Below, piece by piece: positions 9,158 to 18,469 of a stretch of 64,000 nucleotides of DNA (positions within the stretch are counted from its first letter, which is position 1; the number at the start of each line of letters is the position of its first letter). The notes under the pieces were generated by a model. The model was not told the DNA's origin and ran no database searches. It saw only the letters and a program-made list of their open reading frames with translations. A program made the translations under genes and the position numbers. Source of the DNA: Bacillus aerolatus (GTDB lineage: Bacteria > Bacillota > Bacilli > Bacillales > Domibacillaceae); NCBI RefSeq assembly GCF_009183655.1, contig NZ_WEIO01000004.1:186001-250000 (forward strand), in the 5' to 3' direction.

Positions 9158-9201
9158 TTTAAGACCGCTTTTTTAAATTCATGGCGCTTTTCTCTTTATG
9201 C

Positions 9202-10773
9202 TTAATTATACAAGCTTCCCCTCAGCCAAGGGCGATGTCGATAGGGACCGATCGGGACTTGGATGAGGCTAGTTTTTCCTTGTGGATCCATCTTGTAAAT
9301 GTCATCACACAAGTTGGCATCAAATCCGAGAAGTGGATGCCCCCCCATCCCGATGGCTGATGCCGTTAACAGTAATCGCTGCACGAGCATGCCCGCTTCC
9401 ATTTGTTGGATGCGGTATCCTCTGTATCCCAGTGCTGTTTTGGAGTAATCCTTGTCTCCTGCCACATGCAGGCAGAGCGGTACTTGGAGCAAATTTACAT
9501 TATCTAAAGACATTCCATATTGCAGCTGGAGTCGATGATCCCCGCGATGTACTTGTTGTAACGCATGAGCAGTACTGTCATAACGATAAGCACCATCCGC
9601 AATGCCTTCAACATGATACAAACAGCCGTACAGTGAGACACGGGGCTCGCACTTCCTTTGTGCTCCATCCAAATCATTTCGATACGAGAAAGAAGCCGTC
9701 GCCTCCTGCAGCAGAGTGGCCAGCTGCGGTTGACTTACCTTTCCTAAAACGAAATCCATGTCCGGTGAATATCGCTTTCGGCAGACCGACGCCAGATCAT
9801 CCGACAACCGCTTCGCGGGAGGCAGAGCTATCCCTTGCCCCTCACAACTCATATTCTCCTTCGCATTAATCTGCCGAAACGCCTCCGTTGATTCCATCAT
9901 GGACGCTTCATTCATTCTGGTTAACATCGGATACTCTTTGACTCTCCGTGACCGGACGTAATGATTACACTGAATCGCTGTCAACTCTCGGCACAATTCG
10001 GCTGCAGAGACAAGCCCGCCTGTGTCACTGACATTAGTAAACCAGATTGTAGGTTCCACCGATAGCGGGATAACCGCATACGCGCTCTCCTCTTTTTCGG
10101 ATAGTCCAAGCAGATGGTTGATGGCCCGGTCAAGAAATTGGAAATACACCCCCGATGCGAAGCCAAACCGTTTCGCCACTTCCAGCAACTGTCCAATCAG
10201 CACACCAGCATCCAACCCTTGCAGACGGTAGGAAAAGTTATTGTATTTATAGAAGTTTTTCCAAAACATTGTCGACACAAAAACAGCACCAAAACAAGCG
10301 GACATGTCACAGCGATTACCAAGAGCCTGGGCTATATAGGAATCGAAATTACCTTCTCGCAACAACACTAAGCGATGGTGTGCCACATCATAATGGTACA
10401 CCCCAACAGGCAAATCCTCCATCTTCAAATACATGTACAATTCGTTTGGATACAATGCTCCCCCGGAAGGAGCAAAACGCCGAAACGACTGCATTAGTTC
10501 CGGCGCTTGATCTATGGAAGGAAAGGCTGTCTCGGAAAATTGAGTAAGGCCAAATACATACCAGAGAAAATAACTGATTTTCCAAAAATCAGGCTGTTCT
10601 GGTGCTTTCCATTCTTCGAGCGTCAACGGTACTTCCAAAGATAATGGAAAAACAGGCAAGCCACGGTAAAGCTTATACGGAAGGGGTGCATCTTCCCAAT
10701 CCACTTCCGAGTCCACCGGGCTTGCCTTGTCAATGTCAAAGTGTAGATTGTGCAGAAATGTCTCTAGACTCAT
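9202..10773 (-). CDS. SagB-type dehydrogenase (azoline oxidase) of the TOMM cluster
   Basis: A 523-residue flavoprotein of the SagB/ThcOx nitroreductase-like family, with two halves that each look like a nitroreductase domain (FRRFAPSGGALYPNELYMY with YRLQGLDAGVLIGQ near the N-terminus; YRGYRIQQMEAGMLVQRLLL with GMGGHPLLGFDA near the C-terminus). It would use FMN to oxidise thiazolines and oxazolines to thiazoles and oxazoles on the precursor peptide. ATG with AGGAGG upstream. It is the last gene of the TOMM operon and is followed by the 21-bp array and a terminator. Confidence 0.9.
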   Translation of the reverse strand: MSLETFLHNLHFDIDKASPVDSEVDWEDAPLPYKLYRGLPVFPLSLEVPLTLEEWKAPEQPDFWKISYFLWYVFGLTQFSETAFPSIDQAPELMQSFRRFAPSGGALYPNELYMYLKMEDLPVGVYHYDVAHHRLVLLREGNFDSYIAQALGNRCDMSACFGAVFVSTMFWKNFYKYNNFSYRLQGLDAGVLIGQLLEVAKRFGFASGVYFQFLDRAINHLLGLSEKEESAYAVIPLSVEPTIWFTNVSDTGGLVSAAELCRELTAIQCNHYVRSRRVKEYPMLTRMNEASMMESTEAFRQINAKENMSCEGQGIALPPAKRLSDDLASVCRKRYSPDMDFVLGKVSQPQLATLLQEATASFSYRNDLDGAQRKCEPRVSLYGCLYHVEGIADGAYRYDSTAHALQQVHRGDHRLQLQYGMSLDNVNLLQVPLCLHVAGDKDYSKTALGYRGYRIQQMEAGMLVQRLLLTASAIGMGGHPLLGFDANLCDDIYKMDPQGKTSLIQVPIGPYRHRPWLRGSLYN

Positions 10774-10795
10774 CCTTCTGCCTCCTAGTTACAGC

Positions 10796-12739
10796 TTATG
10801 GAAACGGATGCGGATGTGGATTAAGTTGTTCAAGTGTCAGCGGCTGCTTCCTATATCCAAGTTCCATTGGTACCCGCAGCACCCTCTCCAGTCCTGTTAC
10901 GCGGGTAAGGTGATGTCCGAATGTCATCGGCAGCATCCCCGGGATCAACACTTTCACGCAATGCAATCCATTCCGTATGGTTTCCGGTGTTGTCTGGTCC
11001 ACCACAATTACATCAAGGTTCAATCGACGAAACTTCTGAAGAATGTCCTGCAGATCATCGGTCAGATCTGTATGATTCGACTTCCACTTGAATTCCTCGT
11101 CAAACGTTCGCAACGGACGATTATCATCCAGCAAAAACTGCAGGCGCTCCTCTGCTTGCGGCAAACCGTACAGCATGCCATGATCATCCATCTTCTGTAC
11201 TAGGGAAGAATCTTGCAGCATTCGCACATACTCCTCCTGGTTTTCCTCAAATTTCTCGTCGAGCGTCAGCATCATGGCAGCCAACTCGTGAACCGCGCTT
11301 TTTACCGCCCGTACTGGGTCCAGATGAGCTCCGGCCGCGCAATTGATGTTCAATCCTTTTTGCTTCCTGTTTTTCGCCATCGCCCATACGCTTGGAATTC
11401 CGTGCTCCATCGTCGAGTTATAAAAATGCAGATCATATCCTCCTACCGCTCGTACGCGGTCGATCATCAATTCCAACTCTTTGTCGTTAGCCGAATAAGG
11501 ATCAAGACGCGGGAGAGGCAGCTCTGCGTACCAAGTCATCAGGAACGAATCACGTTCCACCACTTCCAAAATACCGTAGAAAATGGCCTCTTCCAAACTT
11601 CCGCCTAATGCGCATCCGTTGGAAGTTTCATAAACAAATCCCTCCCCGCAGCCCAAGCTATAATAAGCAAACAACTCTGGAACGAGAATCGGACGCTCTT
11701 GCAGAAACGAATAGCCCCATACCCAATTGATTGAGCGATCAGGATTAAACGGTCTGAACGGAAAACCAGGTTGTGCATATTGTTCCTTTGCGTGCACGCC
11801 TAACTCGATAGGATTGAGTGCTTGATCTTTCAAATTACGGTAACTATCATGGATTACTGTCCGTTTGCCGCGGGGCTCCAGACCGCAATACCGCTCCAAC
11901 CCCTCCAAAATGGCAGTCAACTCACTTACCGCGTATGAATGAGTCCGGCCTCCTGCTCCCTCGTCCCCGATGAACAAAGGCAGATTGACACTTACATCGG
12001 CAAATGGCGGCACGAGGTCATACATTTTATCATTCAAAAAGCCAGTCCGGTGATCTAGATAATCTTTGGCTAGCACTTTACTCAACTCATCCATCGAACG
12101 GCAGCGGTAACTGTCGGTGCTGATCTTCGGACTTGGCTGCAGTGAAATCCGGGCCGCCGTTGGTGAATCATCGGGTAATCGGCCACAAACCGTACACAAC
12201 GGGTTGGGAAGAAAAGAATGCCATGAACTACTCAATGTTTTCAAGTTGATTAATGATACACGCCCTTCCGAGTGAGCCCGCTCACCTTTCATCACTTTCT
12301 CTACCTCCGCCCCGATCAGATGAGCCATCTGCAAAAGTCCAGTGCGTGATGCCGCCGCGTCACGCTGTATTCCTCCGTGCGTCTGCAGTTGCTGTCGTAT
12401 TTCCCTCATCTCTCTACGGTCGCGTCCTGCCATGAGATGTCGCAAATCTGCACACTGGGAGCACCCCTGCGTACCTGGGCGAACTAGCGGACCGATCACT
12501 CCCTCGCCAAATGAAACGAAACCTCGCAGCCAAGGAGTGCCGGCTGCTCGCAACACTTCTTCCGCCTTTTGATGAACAGAGGGATTCCAGGCATCTTGCA
12601 ACACCAGAGCCATATTAGTCGTTTCCGGTATCCCTGCCTCGAAATCGGTCTGGCGAATTACCTCGTATTGGCCGGACAGTTCTCCGTACACGCGGTCTGC
12701 CAACACTCCTTCTCCGACAACTACCACGACAGCATTCAC
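10796..12739 (-). CDS. TOMM cyclodehydratase: E1-like/YcaO fusion
   Basis: A 647-residue fusion. The N-terminal part has the two CxxC pairs (GCSQCADL, NPLCTVCG) of the zinc-binding, leader-peptide-docking E1-like partner. The C-terminal half is a YcaO domain with the ATP-binding acidic helices AVSELTAILEGLERYCG and FYGILEVVERDSF. It ends LNPHPHPFP, the PxPxP tail of azoline-forming YcaO enzymes. It uses ATP to cyclise Cys and Ser of the precursor. GTG start with AGGAGG seven bases upstream, overlapping the preceding gene's stop (GTGA), which indicates translational coupling. Confidence 0.93.
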   Translation of the reverse strand: MNAVVVVVGEGVLADRVYGELSGQYEVIRQTDFEAGIPETTNMALVLQDAWNPSVHQKAEEVLRAAGTPWLRGFVSFGEGVIGPLVRPGTQGCSQCADLRHLMAGRDRREMREIRQQLQTHGGIQRDAAASRTGLLQMAHLIGAEVEKVMKGERAHSEGRVSLINLKTLSSSWHSFLPNPLCTVCGRLPDDSPTAARISLQPSPKISTDSYRCRSMDELSKVLAKDYLDHRTGFLNDKMYDLVPPFADVSVNLPLFIGDEGAGGRTHSYAVSELTAILEGLERYCGLEPRGKRTVIHDSYRNLKDQALNPIELGVHAKEQYAQPGFPFRPFNPDRSINWVWGYSFLQERPILVPELFAYYSLGCGEGFVYETSNGCALGGSLEEAIFYGILEVVERDSFLMTWYAELPLPRLDPYSANDKELELMIDRVRAVGGYDLHFYNSTMEHGIPSVWAMAKNRKQKGLNINCAAGAHLDPVRAVKSAVHELAAMMLTLDEKFEENQEEYVRMLQDSSLVQKMDDHGMLYGLPQAEERLQFLLDDNRPLRTFDEEFKWKSNHTDLTDDLQDILQKFRRLNLDVIVVDQTTPETIRNGLHCVKVLIPGMLPMTFGHHLTRVTGLERVLRVPMELGYRKQPLTLEQLNPHPHPFP

Positions 12740-14703
12740 CTTGATTCCTCCTCTCGCAACAACACACCAAACACCCCTGCCAGTTCCTCTTTCAAAAACG
12801 GTTCCATTTCTAGTTCGAAGACTAAGAGCCGCTTATGGTTCCGTTCTAAAACTTGCATAGCGGACTGCAAAACTTCGGATTGTGTCGTCTCTTCACCCGC
12901 GGGAATCACAAGGTTTAGCGGTCCTGTTTCTTCTTGAAGCACGGTCGAAACTTCCAACCCTTGCGCCGCCGTGAGGCAAGCCGCTTCATTTTGGGCTTTC
13001 ATAATTGCCTGTTGTAACGCATTCCGCAGCGCCATTGTTATATTCAAACCTACACAGCCATGCCAGCTATCATTTGTACCGACCCATACGACAGGGTAAC
13101 CGGCCACTTCCTCTCCTAAGCCAATCATCGGTACACCTTGCATCGTGGTCAGTGCCTGTAAATAAAACCGGCAGCGTTCATCTTCTACCGCGTCCAACTG
13201 CACCCGAGCAACAAGGTTCTTCTCGTTGAACTGTCGCTTGCGGAATTCACCGTCTAAACACCTTTGCAGCCCGCGGCAAACACATTCCGCAAACGTTTCC
13301 CCTGCTCCGACGCCGACAAATTCCTGTAGTGCTGCCATATTATTCTCTACTTCCTGCTGTGGAGGCAGAGTCGTAACGAGCTGGCTGACTGTTCGCGACA
13401 CATACGCTTCAATCCCTGTCAGACCCGCTTCCCTTCGTGCCTCCTCATGTGTCATACCTGTACAAACGATGTCTGGCAACAGCTCAGCCGGTCCGTCCGA
13501 CATCGGGTCGACGACCTGAACGCGGCATTGGGCCAGCGGCAGCTGCTGTAAATCTCCCTCCTCCCAAATATGGAAAATGCCTGATTGTTCCGATGTCAAC
13601 CGGCTGAAGTGAATAAACAATCTGCCTGGCTCACCTCTGCCCGATTTCTGTTCGAGCCGCTGATCGAAATCTTGAACCCATTCGGCTCCCGCATGTCCGG
13701 TCACCAGCGGATGAGGCAGGAACGAATGCCAGTTTCCTTCCATTGTTTCCATATCAAGCAGGAAGAATTGATTGTTTTGTTCTGATTCGGTCACTCTTGT
13801 CGTCTCTTTAAACAATTCAAATGCAATCACATTGGCCAGCATCGCTCCTGCTGTGGAAGAGAAAGTGGGGAATTGCTGGTCTTTATTAAACACAGATTGG
13901 TGTATACGGCGCCACGCAGACTCCCAACACCCCTTAGAGTCCGGATGTACGAGCGGTCCTGCCAAACCTACCTGGTGAAGACATATAGCGGGGAGCAGCA
14001 TCTTCTTCTCTTGCCTGCAAACCGTATGAAGTAATCGTAATTCCTCTACATCCCCCTCCTGTGACACATACAATATCGAATCAAACGGCTGCACAATCTC
14101 CCTCCAAGAACTTATCTCTTCCTTCTGCAGGACGACCTCCTCTACCTCTACTTCGGGGTCTGTTTTACGTGCATGTGCCACGAGTTCCCTCAACCGCCGT
14201 CTATTAGTCGGTACCGAGTCCGTAATGAAAGTATGGAATTTAGGCAATCCGGATTCAATCAATGCAGAAACCAACGAAATTAAAAAAGGGCCAGAGCCAA
14301 TTGCCAACACTTTTACTTGACGATAGGTTTGAAAACGGTACGCACCTGAATCGCCCGAATTGTCCAAAAATTCAATTTGAGAAGCATACTTTTTAAGAAC
14401 CTGATCCGCCAATTGATGCGGTCGGTCTTGACTCACATCCCGAACAAATCCGTTTCGGTACAGAACTTCTGCAATTTCAAACACCCGATCCCGGTATGGG
14501 CCCGGCAATCCATCTGTCAAATCCCTCAACGTGTAGTCCCCATTGAACATCGGTAATAGCTTTTCAATCCACTGAACGATCGTACTGCCTTCCATACGGA
14601 ACGAACTTAAGTTGTTCCGAAAATACACACCGTTGTTTGGATCAGGGAGAAAAAACGTGTCCCTTTTCACTTTCAGACGCATAGAAGGTGCTAAATTTGT
14701 CAT
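12736..14703 (-). CDS. Thiazole-bacteriocin maturation protein (ThiF/E1-like)
   Basis: A 655-residue protein matching, from memory, the 'putative thiazole-containing bacteriocin maturation protein' family of Bacillus. After a roughly 120-residue N-terminal region that may bind leader peptide (FFLPDPNNGVYFRNNLSSF), a Rossmann-like segment VKVLAIGSGPFLISLVSALI resembles E1/ThiF folds. A later EEARREAGLTGIEAYVSR and MALRNALQQAIMKAQ resemble a degenerate YcaO-like half. It probably presents precursor to the cyclodehydratase. Its stop overlaps the start of the next gene. An intrinsic terminator separates it from the precursor gene upstream. Confidence 0.8.
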   Translation of the reverse strand: MTNLAPSMRLKVKRDTFFLPDPNNGVYFRNNLSSFRMEGSTIVQWIEKLLPMFNGDYTLRDLTDGLPGPYRDRVFEIAEVLYRNGFVRDVSQDRPHQLADQVLKKYASQIEFLDNSGDSGAYRFQTYRQVKVLAIGSGPFLISLVSALIESGLPKFHTFITDSVPTNRRRLRELVAHARKTDPEVEVEEVVLQKEEISSWREIVQPFDSILYVSQEGDVEELRLLHTVCRQEKKMLLPAICLHQVGLAGPLVHPDSKGCWESAWRRIHQSVFNKDQQFPTFSSTAGAMLANVIAFELFKETTRVTESEQNNQFFLLDMETMEGNWHSFLPHPLVTGHAGAEWVQDFDQRLEQKSGRGEPGRLFIHFSRLTSEQSGIFHIWEEGDLQQLPLAQCRVQVVDPMSDGPAELLPDIVCTGMTHEEARREAGLTGIEAYVSRTVSQLVTTLPPQQEVENNMAALQEFVGVGAGETFAECVCRGLQRCLDGEFRKRQFNEKNLVARVQLDAVEDERCRFYLQALTTMQGVPMIGLGEEVAGYPVVWVGTNDSWHGCVGLNITMALRNALQQAIMKAQNEAACLTAAQGLEVSTVLQEETGPLNLVIPAGEETTQSEVLQSAMQVLERNHKRLLVFELEMEPFLKEELAGVFGVLLREEESR

Positions 14704-14806
14704 TCCGTTCCTCCTAATCCGCAGCTATTCTAAAATCTGCATCATCACTTTCACTACAATCCTATGTAAGACAATTTGTCTCTTATGTCTAATCTTACAG
14801 AGAAAA

Positions 14807-14832
14807 GTCCCTGCAACAACTCATGCAGGGAC
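14807..14832 (-). terminator. Terminator between precursor and maturation genes
   Basis: GTCCCTGC (14807-14814) pairs perfectly with GCAGGGAC (14825-14832), followed on the minus strand by TTTTCTC. It should make the precursor transcript abundant, with partial read-through into the enzyme genes. Confidence 0.85.
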
Positions 14833-14850
14833 AATCTCTTCTCAGAACTA

Positions 14851-15138
14851 TTAATCACCGCAACGACTACAACGGCCGCAGCGACCGCCGCAATTAGAGC
14901 AGCGAAAACAATTAGAACAACGGAAACAATTAAAGCAACGAAAGCAGTTAAAGCAGTTAAAGCAGTTAAAACAACGAAAACAACTAAAACAACTAAAGCA
15001 ACGGCCGAAACCACCGAAACCAACGAATTGTCGAGACGAATCATCCATATAGTACTGGTTTTGATCCAAAGGAACTGCCTCGCTTGTCTGGAAATCGCCA
15101 ACATTCATCATTTGAAGTTCGTTTTGGAATTCATTCAT
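14851..15138 (-). CDS. Heterocycloanthracin/sonorensin-type TOMM precursor peptide
   Basis: A 95-residue precursor. Residues 1-46 are an acidic/amide-rich leader and linker (MNEFQNELQMMNVGDFQ..., FVGFGGFGR). Residues 47-93 hold 16 cysteines, spaced exactly three apart (FRC, FNC, SNC, SRC) except for one GG insertion before the fourteenth. That is the repeated C-x-x pattern of heterocycloanthracin-type bacteriocins, in which Cys become thiazoles. ATG with GGAGGTTATCAAA upstream. It sits directly beside its modifying genes. No dedicated exporter or immunity gene is recognisable nearby. Antibacterial activity is inferred from the family. Confidence 0.93.
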   Translation of the reverse strand: MNEFQNELQMMNVGDFQTSEAVPLDQNQYYMDDSSRQFVGFGGFGRCFSCFSCFRCFNCFNCFNCFRCFNCFRCSNCFRCSNCGGRCGRCSRCGD

Positions 15139-15159
15139 TTTGATAACCTCCGTGTATTA

Positions 15160-15829
15160 AATAATAAGGGTGCACAGGCAACATGAAAGGGGAACAGAAA
15201 AAACATAATCAGGTGCTTCTAATACTCTCCCAAACAAGATATGAACAATGGGTGGGGATTGTTACTGATTCAAATGCCTATGTTTATTGAATCTTCGTAA
15301 AACCGTTCAAAATGGAAACAGGATGATCACGTGATCAATAAGGCAGCAGAATCCAGTGAGGCCGCCAGGAAAAGAATTAATATAATGGCAAAAGGGATAT
15401 AGGCCAAAATATTTGGCATGGCCATTTGCTCAAGTAAAATTACTGAACTTATACAAAAAGCTGTTCATTTCTTCTGCTCATATGTTGTTGAAAGAAAGTA
15501 AAAAGGAATACCAAGTCAAAAACATATAACATTTCATAAGGATTGATACTTATATTTCCTTTTCAAAAGTTGTAATATTATAAATATTGAAAATTGGTAA
15601 ATATTCAAAGTATTGATACACGAAGGGTTTTGATAGAATTCAATGGAATCAAAGAAGAGCTTAAAAATTATGCCAACGAGAAAGCGTATCAACTTTAGAT
15701 ATGGGAAGATCTTATAGCTGCCGAATTGTTTATTTCGATTGAACAAAGAGTCTGGCTGAAAATCGCTTGTTTGTTCTTGCTTAGAAAACAGATAAGAGAA
15801 ATGCCTGAATCTTCGGATGGAGTATTTTA
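15160..15829. other. Gene-poor stretch, possibly decayed mobile element
   Basis: I see no intact gene between the precursor and psiE. On the plus strand around 15640-15830 a broken frame reads IKEELKNYANEKAYQL, stop, IWEDLIAAELFISIEQRVW, which resembles coding sequence with in-frame stops, possibly transposase-derived. A 120-codon minus-strand frame at 15534-15896 has no coding character that I can support. Confidence 0.35.
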
Positions 15830-15852
15830 GGCTGTCGATTTTGTCGACAGCC
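15830..15852. terminator. Hairpin GGCTGTCGA/TCGACAGCC
   Basis: A perfect 9-bp stem with a 5-base loop followed by TTTCT on the plus strand. A closely similar hairpin lies at 31053-31076, so this is a recurrent local terminator type. Confidence 0.7.
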
Positions 15853-16002
15853 TTTCTAGTTGCTATTAATTCTTTAATGACTAGAATCTTCTCCAACTGA
15901 AGATAACTATGTACTGCCCTTTTTCAACCATCTCGGTTTTTTTAATAATCGGAATAACTTTTTTAGCACCTATATTTTAAAATAACGGGAAGGAAGGTTT
16001 GC

Positions 16003-16464
16003 ATGTTTAAGACCAAAAAGGATTTCACTTTTTTTATACATATTATTCCTAAGATTCTCCAAATAATATTAAATACTTCTCTCGTTTTCCTAGCGCTTAT
16101 TCTATCTTTTTTATTAGTTAAGGAATTAATTATTTTCAGTGAGGTTTTGATAGAAAAAGGCAGTAATGACTATAAACTGTTTCTTGCCAATATACTTACC
16201 TTCTTTTTATATTTTGAGTTTATTACTATGATTGTTAAATACTTCAAAGAAGAATATCATTTCCCTCTTAGATATTTTTTATATATAGGCATCACAGCAA
16301 TGATAAGACTGATTATTGTTGACCACGATCACCCTGTAAACACATTATTTTATTCGCTTGTCATCCTAATTCTAATAATTGGATATTTCATTATGAACAT
16401 AACTCCACGTGAAAGACCCGATAGTAAAATGAGGTTAGCTGACGTTCTACATGTCAGAAACTAA
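16003..16464 (+). CDS. psiE: PsiE-family membrane protein
   Basis: A 153-residue protein with about four hydrophobic helices. The family signature is clear in the middle: FLYFEFITMIVKYFKEEYHF, followed by PLRYFLYIGITAMIRLIIVD. PsiE proteins are named for phosphate-starvation induction in E. coli, but the molecular role is unknown. GGAAGG precedes the ATG at a good distance. It stands alone, without a recognisable Pho box in what I can read. Confidence 0.88.
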   Translation: MFKTKKDFTFFIHIIPKILQIILNTSLVFLALILSFLLVKELIIFSEVLIEKGSNDYKLFLANILTFFLYFEFITMIVKYFKEEYHFPLRYFLYIGITAMIRLIIVDHDHPVNTLFYSLVILILIIGYFIMNITPRERPDSKMRLADVLHVRN

Positions 16465-16495
16465 CAAATTTGAATTAAGTAGAAATTTTTTCTTT

Positions 16496-16525
16496 CTCGA
16501 ACTTAATTACCAAAAGAAGTTCGAG
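16496..16525. repeat. Perfect 9-bp inverted repeat
   Basis: CTCGAACTT (16496-16504) and AAGTTCGAG (16517-16525) with a 12-base loop, without a T-run on either side, so it is not a standard terminator. It lies in the 335-bp gap between psiE and the permease gene, where I see no other gene; it may be an operator or RNA hairpin. Confidence 0.4.
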
Positions 16526-16799
16526 GAAGTATGGGCAAATCTTTTCATTGGTTTGATCTATAATAACTTAGAACGATTTTTATGAACTTGAAAATATCGT
16601 CATTATCCCACCGATCGGGTAGTATATGTCACTATTTCTAAGATATAAAGAGTAATAGGCAGATAAGGTGGATCCTTTACAGTCTTATAACAAAATAAAC
16701 GCAATAATGACGTTTGATACGATTTGATTATATCGTTATGATTAAAGAGTTAAAAAAAGTAAGATTGTGAAATTACACACAAATAAGGAGCTGATAAGT

Positions 16800-18200
16800 A
16801 TGGGATCTGTCCGAGTAACAGATCACAAAGTGACAGAAGAAATGAAGGATGATTATTCATTAGACAGAGTGCCGCGGCAACAAAGGAATATGGGTTGGTT
16901 AAGTATTACAAATATTACCTTTGGCATAGCAACAGCTATTTTTTATTTTCAAATGGGAAGCGTTATGGCGCTTCAGTTCGGAGCCATTAATGCCATTATA
17001 TCCTCCGTTTACGCAATCATCGTTGCCGGTATACTAGGAACATTCATTGCTTATCTTTCGGCAAAATCCGGTATGAACGTCAATTTATTATCCAGAGGCG
17101 GCGGATTCGGCTACATAGGCGCATCGTTAACTTCGTTCATTTATGCAACAAACTTCATTATGTATTGTGCATTTGAAGGCTTGATTTTAGTTTCTGCGGT
17201 TCATACCTTCTTCCCCGTTATCCCAGAATGGGCGCTAATCATCTTCTTCGGAACCATTGTTATCCCTTTGAATTGGTTCGGTATAAAACAACTGGATAAA
17301 TTACAAAAATGGTCTTTACCGATTTTCGGTGTTTTTCTAGTAACTGCCATCGTTGTATCGATCTACACCCCTTCAGTATACGAAGGAAGTTTTTGGACAT
17401 ATATGCCGGAGGGCGTTGAAGTCGGCGGAAAAGCCTTATTGCTTTGTATCGGAATGCACCATGGAATCATGGGTCTGACAGCCCTTCTTGCTTCGGATTA
17501 TGCCCGCTTCCTTAAACCGAAAGATATCAAAATAGGATCAGTTGCCATTGGATTTATTCCTCAGATTTTCTGTTTTGGTGTCATGGGCGGTCTTGGTATA
17601 TGGTTTGGTGTTCGTCTAGGCGAGCCGAATCCGGGTGTTTACATCGTCTTGCTCCTTGGTATTGGCGGCGCATTGTTCACCATGTTAACCCAACTGCGAA
17701 TTAATGTGACAAATATATATAGCAGTTCCTTATCGCTGGCCAACTTCTTCGAAAATATCTTTAATTTTACACCGGGCAGACGGTTCTGGGTTGTTGTAAC
17801 GGGTATAATTGCAATGGCTTTAATGCTGGGCGGCATCGTGGATCATTTGGATACAGCCATGACATTCCAAGGAGTCTTTCTATTAGCCTGGGCAGCTATA
17901 TTAGTCAGTGATGCCATGATCGTGAAAAAAATGTTAAAGATCGGCCCCGGTTATTATGAGGCCCGACAGGAGTACTTGTACAAATGGAACCCTGTTGGAG
18001 TCGTGTCTTTGCTCGTATCAAGCGCTTTAGGAACAATCGCTGCATTAGGCTTTATGGGAGAATTCTTACAAAGTACTGCCGCGTTCTTTGCTGCAATTTT
18101 AGCAGCTGTACTCACAGTGATTCTAGCGATTTTTACAAAAGGAAAATATTATAGCAAAAGTGAGTCTGATGACATTCATAAGGAAGATTATATCGCCTAA
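16800..18200 (+). CDS. NCS1-family purine/cytosine permease
   Basis: A polytopic membrane protein of about 466 residues with roughly 12 hydrophobic helices. NCS1 features include RVPRQQRNMGWLSITNITFG near the N-terminus, the glycine-rich SRGGGFGYIGASL, and LNWFGIKQLDKLQKWSLP. It should import a purine, pyrimidine, hydantoin or related base with a cation. I chose the ATG at 16800 because AAGGAG lies nine bases upstream; a GTG at 16767 has no ribosome binding site. No catabolic genes accompany it, so the substrate cannot be narrowed. Confidence 0.88.
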   Translation: MGSVRVTDHKVTEEMKDDYSLDRVPRQQRNMGWLSITNITFGIATAIFYFQMGSVMALQFGAINAIISSVYAIIVAGILGTFIAYLSAKSGMNVNLLSRGGGFGYIGASLTSFIYATNFIMYCAFEGLILVSAVHTFFPVIPEWALIIFFGTIVIPLNWFGIKQLDKLQKWSLPIFGVFLVTAIVVSIYTPSVYEGSFWTYMPEGVEVGGKALLLCIGMHHGIMGLTALLASDYARFLKPKDIKIGSVAIGFIPQIFCFGVMGGLGIWFGVRLGEPNPGVYIVLLLGIGGALFTMLTQLRINVTNIYSSSLSLANFFENIFNFTPGRRFWVVVTGIIAMALMLGGIVDHLDTAMTFQGVFLLAWAAILVSDAMIVKKMLKIGPGYYEARQEYLYKWNPVGVVSLLVSSALGTIAALGFMGEFLQSTAAFFAAILAAVLTVILAIFTKGKYYSKSESDDIHKEDYIA

Positions 18201-18421
18201 AAATTTTTATTTCAGTAAGCTGCTTATGACAGTCTCCTAATTTTTTGACTCTTGTTCTCCCCCGGTACTCACCAGCCAGGTTTGCCAGCAATCTTCTTTG
18301 CTTTCTCCTGGATTGTCCAACCTTTTTAACCTGCAGCAGCGAAGCCCTTGCAGCTCTTTTGTATCTGCCAGGCTTCTCTTAATATGTCGTTAACAACAAT
18401 CATTGCGAATAAAAGTACAAG

Positions 18422-18453
18422 AGAGTAGCCGGACTAATTAAGTCGGCTGCTCT
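18422..18453 (-). terminator. Terminator downstream of msrAB
   Basis: On the minus strand AGAGCAGCCGAC pairs with GTCCGGCTACTCT (one bulge) around TTAATTA. It lies just past the MsrAB stop. Confidence 0.75.
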
Positions 18454-18469
18454 TTTATGGTTTATTTTA

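Noticed and set aside
14754-15104. A 116-codon hydrophobic frame antisense-shifted within the TOMM precursor region
   Set aside because: It is the out-of-frame reading of the repetitive Cys core; the precursor frame has the ribosome binding site and family pattern.
15534-15896. 120-aa minus-strand protein
   Set aside because: No ribosome binding site, low-complexity aromatic composition, and its start overlaps a terminator hairpin at 15830-15852.
16465-16799. Purine riboswitch upstream of the NCS1 permease
   Set aside because: I could not find the conserved purine-aptamer loops or a following terminator/antiterminator pair.
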